Origin: Persicaria tinctoria
Lineage: Eukaryota > Streptophyta > Magnoliopsida > Caryophyllales > Polygonaceae
NCBI GenBank assembly: GCA_037127255.1
Contig: JBANSL010000013.1
Location: 61,952,688-62,016,687 of the forward strand
Reading direction: 5' to 3'
Length of the DNA: 64,000 nt
Numbering within the stretch: position 1 is the first letter of the stretch; each line of letters opens with the position of its first letter. This document shows, one piece after another, positions 45,964 through 55,859 of the stretch. The notes under the pieces were generated by a model that worked only from the letters and a program-made list of their open reading frames with translations, was not told the origin of the DNA and did not search any database. Made by a program: the position numbers and the translations under genes.

Positions 45964-46497
45964 CTAACTTGGTTCCCACTCTACTGATGGATATGGTATA
46001 TTTTGCATAGGGTCCCACCACAGTACAGGATCTACCGAACAACTACCTACTGACTCCTCGAGAAGACGCGGGCTAATGTGGATCTCAATGCGGTTGAATG
46101 CGTACTTCTTCACTTTGTCGTTCGCTGGGCGGACTGTGTTGTCGACAGTGAACCTTGCAATTTGAAATGTGCAGTGTAGCCTGACATCGCTGAATAGGTC
46201 GCTGATTGCGCATTTGATTGCCTCAACCGCCTCACGGTAGTATGACTCAGGGTCCTCAATGTGTAGTTGGTGACCTTTCAGACACGCTAATTCAAACGGC
46301 TCCGAGAATGCGTAGCTATTGCCTTCAACGCCTTTGTAGCATACAACGTGAAAAAGACAGCAGGGAAACGATTGGCACCACCGCTTGTGCTGACAATTGC
46401 ACATATAATCCTCGTATGGCCTCGAGAACTTTTCGCGTATAATTTTGTATGACACACTCATATCTGTCTCACCTTCAAACTCAACTACTCTAACCAT
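45964..46497 (-). CDS. Small Cys/His protein, element 3 family member 2
   Basis: An intact 177-residue frame, convergent with member 1 (145 bases between stops). I place the start at ATG 46497 (MVRVVEFEGETDMSV) because a minus-strand TATA (CTATAAAATG, 46533-46545) lies just upstream; the frame itself extends further. It shares CNCQH, a CC pair, YAFNRIEIHISP and LEESVGSC with member 1, at clearly diverged identity. It has an extra tail with tryptophans (VLWWDPMQNIPYPSVEWEP). The function is unknown. Confidence 0.7.
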   Translation of the reverse strand: MVRVVEFEGETDMSVSYKIIREKFSRPYEDYMCNCQHKRWCQSFPCCLFHVVCYKGVEGNSYAFSEPFELACLKGHQLHIEDPESYYREAVEAIKCAISDLFSDVRLHCTFQIARFTVDNTVRPANDKVKKYAFNRIEIHISPRLLEESVGSCSVDPVLWWDPMQNIPYPSVEWEPS

Positions 46498-46576
46498 GAT
46501 TTGATTGTTGTGATTCGTATGAGGTGGTTGTCGCATTTTATAGCCAAAATGGGACAACCATAGGCGGTGTCTTCAT

Positions 46577-46757
46577 ACCGCATGGATATGCGGCACTGAG
46601 GTACTACAAGGACATGCAGTATAAACCATAAACCACCGCATATACATGCGGTGTCTCGATGCCATGTGCCAAAACCGGTCCGGTCCTATTTGGAGACACC
46701 GCATGCCCATGCGGTAGAAATAGATCGCATGAACATGCGGTGTATGTCCTATAAATC
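46577..46757. promoter_or_regulatory. Palindrome cluster 6, divergent promoter of family members 2 and 3
   Basis: Four copies start at 46577, 46635, 46698 and 46724, between the minus-strand TATA at 46533-46545 and the plus-strand TATA CCTATAAATC (46748-46757). Confidence 0.8.
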
Positions 46758-46812
46758 ATGACGGCCACCCAAGGGCGATAGGAACCACTACGGCTGTCCA
46801 GCGAATCACAAA

Positions 46813-47256
46813 ATGGTAAACATCTTAGACACATACCGGCGAACGGCAGGTTATCTTGAGTACAATGTTACATTAATTCGTTGCACGGAGCCACGGTGGC
46901 CGGAGGAATGCACCTGCAAGCATCCAGCATACGTTCCGGGAAATTCGTGCGTTATACTTCAGTGTCAATTCGAGACGGACACTGACATAGCATATCCGAT
47001 CGAGTTTTCTTGTGCGCATTGTTATGACGATAGAGGATTTCCCAAATCGTATTACTTAGATGCAGAGGCGCGGATTGCGAATCACATTAGGAGATATTGT
47101 CGTTACGATGTTTACATTTTCGGGGCTGAGGGTCTATGTGATCATGTTATCTGAAAGCTGCAAACATTCAACGCAGGTGAAAGGTATTACGCGTTCAACC
47201 AAATGAATATTGTCATTTCCATTAATGATAGGTCATCGGACGAAGGTAGTGATTAG
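46813..47256 (+). pseudogene. Small Cys/His protein, element 3 family member 3 (one stop)
   Basis: ATG 46813 opens a frame of 113 residues to a TGA at 47152-47154. The same frame stays open for 34 more codons to TAG at 47256 and contains RYYAFNQMNIVIS, which matches the conserved YAF..I.I block of members 1 and 2. The upstream part has CTCKH and a later Cys, matching the Cys/His cluster. So this is a 147-residue paralogue interrupted by one stop, plausibly CGA to TGA. The spacing TATA (46749) to ATG is 56 bases. Confidence 0.65.
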
Positions 47257-47625
47257 ACATGCATTACCAAGTATGTAGTGTGATGTGCAAGTGTTGTATT
47301 TTCATTTCTAAGCAGTTAAACCGTTTAATGAAATTCTCTATCGAATCCCGATCGGTGATTTCCATGACATATTATTTCAAATGTTGCAAGGAAAATAGAA
47401 AATATGTTGCAATAGGAAACACATGACACAAATAGCGTACGAACCGACTTCTTATTCAAACAACATTGTTACAACTAGACGACAAACAAACTACTACACA
47501 ACCAACAATAACAACAACTTCATCACACTGCCACAAACGAACGACTACACAACCAACAATAACAACAACTTCATCACACTGACACAAACGAACGACTACA
47601 CATAAGTCGGATAAACACATAAATC
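47257..47625. other. Spacer with short AAC/ACA repeats
   Basis: No gene. A direct repeat around CACAACCAACAATAACAACA occurs at about 47498 and 47547. Confidence 0.5.
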
Positions 47626-47814
47626 CTAGATCTCGTCGGCATGCTTGTTGTTGATGTGCCTCTTAAGATGACCGTGCTGCAGGTTGTTGGTCACGGTGTA
47701 GCGATGGCCGCAGTGACGGCACGTTGCAGTAAAAGCGATGCCTCCAAGCGACTCCCTTTTGTAGTGTTTGGTGAACATGTCTTCACGTGGAATTGGTCTT
47801 GGTTCGGACGACAT
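47626..47814 (-). CDS. BED-like zinc finger protein of element 3
   Basis: A 62-residue frame from the ATG at 47814 (MSSEPRPIPRED). The pattern CRHCGHRYTVTNNLQHGHLK with RHINNKH fits C-x2-C...H-x4-H of a BED or similar zinc finger, a DNA-binding domain common in plant and animal transposases. The minus-strand TATA (TCTATATAATG) is at about 47857-47866, 45 bases upstream. It is divergent from the coiled-coil gene, with palindromes between them. Whether it is a complete protein or one exon is not certain, but no donor is needed to explain the frame. Confidence 0.6.
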   Translation of the reverse strand: MSSEPRPIPREDMFTKHYKRESLGGIAFTATCRHCGHRYTVTNNLQHGHLKRHINNKHADEI

Positions 47815-47856
47815 TGTCGGCGGTGAAGTGTGTTTCCGGCGGCGGTTTAGGTCGGC

Positions 47857-48015
47857 ATTATATAGACATACATACCGCATGCCCATGCGGTGTGTACTCA
47901 CTCACCGCTTGATCATGCGGTAGTGAACACCATATGTCCATGCGGTTAGTACGTATCGCATGGACATGCGGTAGTAAGCACTGTATGGACATGCGGTGTC
48001 TAACACCTATATATG
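47857..48015. promoter_or_regulatory. Palindrome cluster 7, divergent promoter of zinc finger and coiled-coil genes
   Basis: Five copies, three of them imperfect in one arm, start at 47874, 47904, 47929, 47955 and 47980 (mostly 25-26 apart). They are flanked by the minus TATA (47857-47866) and the plus TATA CCTATATATGCC (48006-48015). Confidence 0.8.
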
Positions 48016-48049
48016 CCCGGAGTCTCTGACCAAGTTACCACACATCAAC

Positions 48050-48322
48050 ATGCCGGACAACAGCGGGGAAAGCTCAAGCAACGACATAATACGTCAAGGC
48101 ACGATGGAAGAGTTTGAAGCGGTTCTCTACACTGGTAGTCCACGCTCAAAGACGGTGGAGGCGATGATAAAGAGACTACGTGATGAAAATCGGTCGCTGC
48201 TGGTCGAAAACCAACAAGCCCGTTGGCGGATTGATATCCTGGAAAGTCAAGTTGCAGTTCTGGAAGAGGAAAAAAAGGCTCTCGTCATGAAGCTAGATGA
48301 AGCTACTGTGCGTAACCATTGA
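48050..48322 (+). CDS. Short coiled-coil protein of element 3
   Basis: A 90-residue frame from ATG 48050 (MPDNSGESSSNDII), 35 bases after a TATA box. The second half is a heptad-rich helix (VEAMIKRLRDENRSLL, IDILESQVAVLEEEKKALVM), a likely dimerisation coiled coil. No basic region is visible before it, so it is not a standard bZIP. It is paired head to head with the zinc finger gene, so the two products may form a DNA-binding complex. That is inference. Confidence 0.6.
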   Translation: MPDNSGESSSNDIIRQGTMEEFEAVLYTGSPRSKTVEAMIKRLRDENRSLLVENQQARWRIDILESQVAVLEEEKKALVMKLDEATVRNH

Positions 48323-48897
48323 CTATATTAGGGTCGGTTGTATTTGGTCGATTGTAATTTAAAAAGTTAGTTTCGAATCATGATATTGAAAGTTGTGTAC
48401 GGGCATACTATTCAAATTTGAAAACGATCCGAAACGGTTACAAACCATCAAATCCACACCGAAAACACAAAATACGTAATCCGAAATCGAATCATCAACT
48501 ACTGCACAACAAATAATCCAAACTACTGCACAAAAAACAATCCAAACTACCAACTACTACACAAAAAGCCATATACCCGCAAACAGAACAACCACATACA
48601 TCAGCCCAGATCGCACCGTCACGGAGGGGGAGGACCCCAAAATTGCTCATAGATGCGATCCAGATGTGCAGCTGTCAACTCAACTCCAAGGTCCCTGGGT
48701 CGCTGAATCTCCAACCCAGCCGCATGATGGCGCTGCTCGATGATGGTCGGCGGGGGAGGCGACAGCGGGGGTGGCGGTGGCGGGATGATGGGCTGGTGTC
48801 GAGGAGTGTCAGGAAGTAGGTATGGTACGACTCAAAAGCAAATACCTACTAAACAAAAATTCAGCTAAACAAGGATTAAAGACTCGGCGAGATAAAG
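48323..48897 (-). other. Possible terminal exon of a minus-strand gene
   Basis: On minus, 48838-48622 contains an open frame with a proline-rich run (RHQPIIPPPPPPLSPPPP) followed by TIIEQRHHAAGLEIQ, VELTAAHLDRIYEQFWGP and a TGA. It looks like the end of a transposon-type protein, with a possible acceptor (TTTTGAG) before it. I could not connect it to upstream exons; the hAT element lies in between. The rest (48323-48600) has no signal. Confidence 0.3.
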
Positions 48898-48905
48898 TTG
48901 ACAGT
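48898..48905. repeat. Target-site duplication of the hAT element (left)
   Basis: TTGACAGT, repeated at 49889-49896. Confidence 0.9.
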
Positions 48906-49888
48906 CAGGCCCGGACCTGACTACAGGCCCAAGAAGCAATGGCCTCGGGCACTATTGGCCCAGGGGGCCCGTATATATATATTAAAAAAATTCGGAATTG
49001 AAGTGGGAAGGGGCAGGCACGCTCGAAAAAAAAAAAGGAAAGGAAAAGGTTATGGAAACACTGCGTTCCAAAATCCAAATTAAAAAAAAAAAGAACTGTT
49101 CATCCTTCATCGACACTCGCCAGGGAGGGTTTAGCAGAGCAAGCGATTCGCAAATTGCAAGAGAACGTTGCACTGCCGCAGGGCCGGATTCCGGAATCCA
49201 GGCTCCCGTCCCGCCCCCGGCGTCGGCCTCTCCCGCCAACCGCATCCCGCCAGCGCAAGCCTCCATCGGTCGACAGTTCCTGGCGCCGTGAGCCAAGTCT
49301 TCGCATATCGTTATTCCGTCTTCGCAAATCGCATAGCCAGCGCAAGCCTGAAGCCTCCATCAGTCTTGTCTCTTGAAGTGAATGGTTGAAGACGAAATCA
49401 GGTATAATTTCTCAATTTCATCCTATGTTGGTCGAATTATTTGGATTTGCCGTTTTGGATTTAAGAGTACGAAATTAGGGTTTTAGAATTAGGAATTAGG
49501 AATTCGGAATTGAATTTGTATGATTTAGGATTTGAATTTGTTTTGGATATAGGATTGAATTTGTAGGGTTGTAGAATTGAATTTGTAGGATTTAGGATTT
49601 AGATTTGGATTTGGATTGTGTCTGACAAATAGCATTTACAACTTGTAAGGTAGTGCATATGGGAAAGCAATTGTCTGGAGCTAAGAAGAGGAAATTGAAG
49701 GAGTAACGAGATGCATTAACTTGAAGTCAAGTAGGTAATATCAAGAAGTATTTCTCTAGTAATCAAATTGTTAGCAATGAGTTGAATGAAGAGGTTGAGC
49801 AAACTGTTGATGCCTTGGTTTTTTTTATCGTGAGGGGCACAAGTTTCGTAATTTGCCTCAGGCAATTAATTTCTCAGGTCCGGCCCTG
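48906..49888 (+). mobile_element. Non-autonomous hAT element
   Basis: Ends are CAGGCCCGGACCTGA (left) and TCAGGTCCGGCCCTG (right), inverted copies with one difference, flanked by the perfect 8-bp duplication TTGACAGT. Near 49658-49770 the plus strand has a remnant of the TTF-type hAT transposase start (GKQLSGAKKRKLKE, NIKKYFSSN), with stops. The middle is GC-rich (49100-49380), then a run of TTAGGATT/GAATTG words. It is an internal-deletion derivative. Confidence 0.9.
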
Positions 49889-50647
49889 TTGACAGTGAGC
49901 GCATGATACTAACACGATGTCTCAACGTCGAAGAGACGATACACAAAAATTCTCGATCAGCAATGAACAACTTCCGAGGAAGTGTGGATAAGTATGTGGA
50001 TCACACCCTCCTTTGGCTTGCATTGTACATAAACGTCATGCAATCTCTCAAAAAAATTTGTTAAATAAAGATTTTATTACCTATTTATATCTTAATCATA
50101 GAAATAAAATTACTCACAAAAGATGAGATTTCGCTTATTTGTATTTCAAAAATTAATTTGTATTTCAAATATTTGTATTTTTATTATTATTTTCAGTCTG
50201 CTTTTTTTCAATTTTTTTTATAGTAGGCAAGAAGTAGATCCACAAAAGCGATCTTGAAGTCATCAAAAGATGTCTTGAAAGACCTTATGCAGAGGGTCGC
50301 CAGTAAAAAAAAAAGACATAAGGTTACAATGCAACTATTTTCAATCCGGTTTTAAAACTTATTCGTACAATGCAACTATTATATAATTATTATTTTTTAA
50401 CTATTAAATAGGACTTTCTTGTAATTTATACAAAAAAAACCCCAATAAATTATTTATTTTAGTAATATGTTTATACAATAATACTAGTTAGAAACATACT
50501 AAAAATAAACATCCACTAGTTAGAAACATACTTTATATATATATATATATATAAAATTTTAAAATTTTGATGAGTATATAAGCAAATAAATAAAATTCCA
50601 TGAGTATATAAATATATTAAAATTGTAATAAATAAGATTCTAAGAAG
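49889..50647. other. AT-rich DNA
   Basis: No gene. 49897-50050 continues the interrupted sequence left of the hAT and has short minus-strand open frames that may belong to the same old gene as 48622-48838. A TA microsatellite lies at 50533-50552. Confidence 0.4.
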
Positions 50648-50663
50648 GGAGAGAGAGGGGGTG

Positions 50664-50890
50664 CTTCGGTCCTGCTTTAGGGTTGTGCTTGGCTTCGTCT
50701 TTCGTCTACGTCCTCGTCTTGTTCGGTTTAGTTGTGTTTTGTTTCGCCTTTGTAGAGTTCTGGCCTGTATTTTGCACTGTCCTTGTATTTTTATCTTTAT
50801 TTATATGATTACCCGTCTGCCGACTTGTCGGCCCTCGAGGTTCAAGTATGTCTGACCTCGAATTTTTTCCAAATCAAAAAAAAAAAAAAA
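50664..50890 (+). mobile_element. 5'-truncated LINE tail with poly(A) and target duplication
   Basis: A T/G-rich 3'-UTR-like sequence of 227 bases ends in about 15 A. The 16-bp sequence GGAGAGAGAGGGGGTG stands directly before it (50648-50663) and directly after the A-run (50891-50906). This is the hallmark of target-primed LINE insertion. Confidence 0.85.
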
Positions 50891-50906
50891 GGAGAGAGAG
50901 GGGGTG

Positions 50907-52285
50907 ATAAGGTGTTTACAATTAAAGCTAATATGGGTATATATGGAGATAACTCATACATCACCCATATCCGGTGGTGGGGCCAGGGGCTTCTTCTATT
51001 CTCCTCGTCGATAGCTTTGTTTTGATATATAATACGTCATTATCCAACGTCTGAGTAAAAAGTTATGGATGTTTAACAAATGAAGGTATATTAATCACTT
51101 TAATTTTATTTCAATAGACTATAATGCTTTTATATTTTACTTAAATTAACATTCACATACTATAATTCATTTCAAGAGTTTCAAAATGAGAGGTTATATT
51201 AATCGTTATGACAATTAGATAAGAAGTTACACAAATTTAAAAAAAATATATGGTTATACATTATTATAGGTTAAGAATGCAACAAGTTACATATTGACTA
51301 TGGTTGTTATTCGAGCCGAACGAGTCTACTACTGCTTGATTATATTGAGCTCGTTTAGAAGCGAGTCAAGCTCAAGTCGAGCCCATATTTGGACTTGAGC
51401 CCATACTCGGCTTGTTTTGTAAATGAAAGAGCTCGAGATGAGTTTTTTTTTCCAAGTATTATGCAACCTTACTTACTCATGACATAGCAAATTAAAGGAA
51501 ATTTTGTATTTTTTTTACAAATTTCGCGCTATTTGAGCTTAAATCAAGCCGAGTTGAGTCGAGCTTTCAATTGAGCTAAAAAATGTGCTCATACTCAACT
51601 CATTTAGTTAATGAAGCCCGAGCCGAGCTTTTATTGAGCAAAATCCGAGTCAAGGTCGAGTTACTTGGCTCATATAACAACTCTAATATTGACTTAATGT
51701 CTATTTAAAGCTTGCTTAGCTCACATTTTTTGGAGCATTTTATCAAGCGTTTGTTTAACTGTCTATAGAATTTTCTAAAATACTCAACATTTCACTAAAA
51801 TTTAATCTACTATAATTTTTTTTAAGAAAAATCGGGAAAGCTAAATACACCAGTAATTTTGACTGAATATACCGTTAATGAGTCCGCAACAAGTTGTGAA
51901 CCTTTTTATTTTTTATTTTTTTTTAAACATGGGGTAGGGCTGCTAATGGGTTCGCAAATTAGCGATGTATCCAGTAAAAATTAACGGTGTATTTAACAAC
52001 CCCAAAAAATTTCATCTATATTATAATGTTAATACACATTTCACCTAATTTATTTATCTTTCTAGCCCCTTTTTTTTTAACTGGAAATAATTCGAGTTAC
52101 CAAACAACCTTGGAAACTCGAGAGACCAAAAAATCGGTATCTGGAAGAACCAAAAGGCAGTCCCGGCCCAGAGGCAAGGGCAAACTGGGTGACAGCCCAA
52201 ACAAATTTGGAGCCCAATAATAATAAAAAAAAAGTGTATATATATTCACATTTAACCCTAATTTTTAGGCACCTTGCCTTAGCCT
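50907..52285. other. AT-rich DNA with a CGAGC-rich repeat
   Basis: No gene. 51303-51690 is rich in GAGCCGAGC / CGAGTC words. Its ends are GTTGTTATTCGAGCC and, inverted, GAGTTGTTATATGAGCC, so it is probably a hAT-like MITE. A clear target duplication is lacking. 52150-52220 resembles a hAT end (GTCCCGGCCCAGAGGCAAGG). Confidence 0.45.
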
Positions 52286-52286
52286 A

Positions 52287-53134
52287 TCTATATCTATATA
52301 GTATATACTACTTTAATTTAGAAGACTTTGCTTAGGTGTAGGACTCTCCTTCACTTTTGCAACTTCAACCGATCCCGTTTTATCCTACTCTTTTCCCCTT
52401 CTCCTCCTTTCTACCAATCTTTTTTTTTTTTGCCTTTTTTAATTATTTATTGACTTTAATTTTTATTATTATTCCTTTTATCTCTTTAAACCATTCACAT
52501 TGTTTTTTCTTTTATTCTTAACATATTTACTATCTATCTATATACTACTTTAATGTAAAAGACTTTGCTTAGGTGTTGGATTCTCCTTCACTTTTGCAAC
52601 TTCAACCAATCCCGTTTTATCCTATTCTTTTCCCCCTCTCAATCTTTCCACCAATCATTTTTTTTTTGCCTTTTTTAATTATTTATTGACTTTAATTTTT
52701 TTTATTATTCCCTTTATCTCTTTAAACCATTCACATTTTTTTCTTTTATTCTTAACATATTTACTAACTATTGGGCTTAATTCAAAATATTGAATTCAAT
52801 CTAATATAACTATAACTCAAATTTATGTACTAACTATTGAGCTTAATTTAAAACATTGAATATAATTATTGGTTGTGACACATCACATTTAAAAAAAGTT
52901 ACAATGATATTGATATTATTATTACTGGGTGATTTAAAATATCTACATTTATGTATTATACTTTACATGAGATTTAAAAAAAATTATTTGAGAATTATAA
53001 GATACATTTATCATTTATGGTAAAGTTTTTTTTATGATTTTTATCTTAACTTTTATTAGTATTTTATAATATATTTATATATTATTAATATTTTAGTTTT
53101 AAAAAACCGTGCCATGGCGCGGAAATTATACTAG
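52287..53134 (+). mobile_element. Non-autonomous Helitron with duplicated 5' part
   Basis: The 5' end is TCTATATCTATATAG after an A. The 3' end has a 16-nt hairpin CCGTGCCATGGCGCGG (53107-53122), then eight A/T bases and CTAG (53131-53134) before a T, as in Helitrons. The first approximately 237 bases are repeated from about 52533 (both copies contain AAGACTTTGCTTAGGTGT), so there are two 5' ends in tandem. There is no Rep/helicase sequence. Confidence 0.7.
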
Positions 53135-54776
53135 TTTCTCAGAACAAATCAAAAGAGTAAATAGGCTCATAGTTTAATTCCTGAATCGGAGGCCCGTTAC
53201 TTAATAATTAGTAGTTGTATTTTAACATTATTTACTACATAACAAATAAAAGCCCATACACAACAAGCAAACAAGAAAATAAGAGCAACTTACCTATTAT
53301 CCATTTCCAAATATTTAGAAATAAGATGCTTGACTTGGGTCCATATAATTTATAATTTTCAATAAAATAATTAAAAATTATTTCAAAATTAAGTAGCTTT
53401 AAATAGTTTTATATATTAAGTAGTTTGAATTGTCTTTAAAAAACATGTGTGGCTCGTAAATGACATTTTTTTTTGTGTGTGTGTGTATATATATTGTATT
53501 ATAGAAAATAAATGAATTTTTAGTGATTGAAATATATTATTGATTGCTGGAATGTAGTTTTTATTTTTAATAATTAATTTAATTTTAAATTATTAGGGCC
53601 TAAAATTTGTGCATTCTCCGGGCATATATAACAGTAAGATTGGTTCTGTTGGAAGGTACAACACACAAACCAACAGTTTCAACCATACAACAAGAGAAAC
53701 AATCAAAAGGAGACATGAGACGATTATGAGATCAGGTGCTGGTTGAGGAGGCAAAGACAGGGCAGGAGCACAACCGTGGAAAACCATCTGCATAGTTGGA
53801 AGAGGTGACACATGCAAAGTCCTAGGGAACAATAGTGGAGGCCTTAGATTTGGACTCGATCGACAACAAGCCTTCAGACTTCGATCACACATCCATGACA
53901 TGACCCATCCACAACCGAAGGAGACGAACCACGAACACACCAAAGAGAACTAAATCATTAAGAAAAAAATCATCACCGCAAAGAACCTAATGAACAGTTT
54001 CTTTGTCGAAAAGGAATGGTCGAAAGATATAATTAAATTGTATAATATATATAAAATAAAAAATAAAAAAGTGTTTAGTTTAGAATTGTTTTGGTTTGGA
54101 TTGATTGATTTTTTTTATTTGGATTGATTTTTTTTATTGTTGTGGTTGTAAAAAAGAGTTTAGTAAAAATAAGAATATAGGGTTTTAATTTAGATTTGAT
54201 ATCTCAACAAAATCCACTCCCCTTCGGTCCAAAAGAACCCGAACTTGGGCCGGACCAAAGACACGAGCCCAAGGAGCAATGGAATGGAACTGAAGAAAGT
54301 GCAACATGTGAGCTGATGAACAGGTCGATGCTCAGCACTCCGACCGAGCGAAAACGATGATTGGAGCCGAAGGTAGGCCGAAGGCGACAAAGGTGAGGGA
54401 GTATGGCGGCCGGCGGCGGACGGGTGAGCCTGCGAAAACCGAGTCAAAAGAGACTCGGTGACAGCGGAGGTAAGAGAGTACGGAGGAAAAGGATAGGGGC
54501 ATCGATCCGTTCCGAACCTAAGCATAGGTACGATTGAAGATGAGAATAGGCCAAATCCGGTCGGAAATTAAGAACCTAGGTGCCCAGGAAGGAGAAGCCA
54601 ACGTCCAGGGGAGTTGAGCGAGAGGAAGGAGGCAACCTAGACGGCTGACAGACAGACGAAAGCGACCATCAGACCAGGATTGGGTGGTTGGCGTCAAAAT
54701 AGTCGATTAGAGGGGAGAGGCTGATGAAGTGCGCTTAATTCTAGGTTTTTCATTAACTTTTATCGATTTATGTACA
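53135..54776. other. No recognisable gene
   Basis: The region is AT-rich to 53600. From 53593 to 54700 it is mixed, with minus-strand open frames of 111-116 codons that show no family resemblance. A TG/TA microsatellite lies near 53470-53495. Confidence 0.35.
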
Positions 54777-54785
54777 TATTTTATA
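54777..54785. repeat. 9-bp target-site duplication (left)
   Basis: TATTTTATA, repeated at 55828-55836. Confidence 0.85.
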
Positions 54786-55827
54786 GGGAAATTCCGAATG
54801 GTATCCCTGTAGTTAATGCAATTCCGTTTGGTGTCCCATACTTTTATTTTTTCCGGATGGTACCCTTATACTTTCACATTTTTCCGTTCCGTGCCCACAA
54901 CGTCATAAATTCATTAACTTCTCCGTTTCTTTTATTTAAAAAGAAAGAGAAAATTAATTCATTTTCTTCAACCTCCGCTTAGTCTTGACAAAAGCATGGT
55001 CGGCCGCCATGGTTGAGAGATCGAGCCACCTTCCATTACTTCCTCGTTCTCCACAACAGTGACCTGTTGATCGATTTCATCATTAAAAGGTTGGGTGAAA
55101 CAATCATTAATTTCCAGATTTTGCATGCTCTCTTCTTCTTCCTCAACCTCATTCCTCTACACCCAATTGTGATTGATTCATGAAATTTTTGATGAATCTC
55201 CTATCATATATACTTCAATTGTTCTTACTGACTTTTAAATTCTATGGAAAACACCTATGGTTTTTTTTAATGACATATGGGTTAGGGTTTCTGACCAAAA
55301 TATAGATTTCATATTCGATGGCTTATTCTTCAAATTTGTTGAGGAAGTTGAGAATCTCGGTGTAGAATTACTAGAATCTATAAAATCTATACTCAATTTG
55401 GTCAATTTTTTTATAGAAATTTGAGATGAGCATGATTTGGGTTTTTTGGCTGTTCTTCATCTCTTCGCCGACGGATTTGGGGCACGGTGGGTCACCGTTT
55501 TCTTTGCCGGAAAAGTTGAAGGCAGCGATACCAACACCTTGGATCCCTATTGGCGGAGAAGACGGAAGTAGTGGAAGGTGACTTGATCGACCTCGCAACC
55601 ATGGCGCCATGACGGCCATGCTTCTGTCAGGACTAAGCGGAGGTTGAAGAAAATGAATTAATTTTCTCTTTCTTTTTAAATAAAAGAAACGGAAGTTAAT
55701 GAATTTATAATGTTGTGGGCACGAGACGGAAAAATGTGAAAGTACAAGGGTACCATCCGGAAAAAATAAAAGTGTGGGACACCAACCGGAATTGCATTAA
55801 TTACAGGGGTACCATTCGGAATTTCAC
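54786..55827. mobile_element. Non-autonomous TIR-MULE
   Basis: A 1,042-bp element with long inverted terminal repeats (about 54786-55000 and 55613-55827) that start GGGAAATTCCGAATGG and, inverted, GTGAAATTCCGAATGG. It is flanked by the perfect 9-bp duplication TATTTTATA, which is the Mutator signature. The interior (55000-55612) has no transposase. It contains short coding-like stretches on minus with no identity I can name, so it could be captured host DNA (Pack-MULE). Confidence 0.9.
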
Positions 55828-55859
55828 TATTTTATATTTCGGGGTTAGAATAATGTAGG

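Larger units (their letters stand above)
38990..48330. mobile_element. Element 3: complex MULE with accessory genes and a palindrome regulon
   Basis: The element contains, left to right, an OTU-MULE transposase (minus, 42928-39585), three foldbacks (43242-43606), an unknown exon (+), a B3-domain gene (+), three paralogous small-protein genes (+, -, +), a BED-like zinc finger gene (-) and a coiled-coil gene (+). The unifying sign is 35 copies of ACCGCATnnnnATGCGGT in seven clusters, one at the left end beyond the transposase stop and the others in promoters. The left limit is set by the first palindrome (39020) and the CCGGAAACGATATCTACACC sequence before it. The right limit is only the last gene; the true right terminus could lie near 50,000. 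I found no inverted ends or target duplication. Confidence 0.6.

Noticed and set aside
39020..48015. Palindrome clusters as a CRISPR array
   Set aside because: The sequence is plant nuclear DNA, the spacers are only about 7 bases, the repeats vary, and the clusters sit at promoters of different genes.
51303..51690. A confident hAT MITE call
   Set aside because: The ends resemble each other inverted, but I found no 8-bp target duplication.
53593..53943. Minus-strand 116-codon frame with hydrophobic C-terminal part
   Set aside because: No homology pattern, no promoter or splice support, unusual composition.
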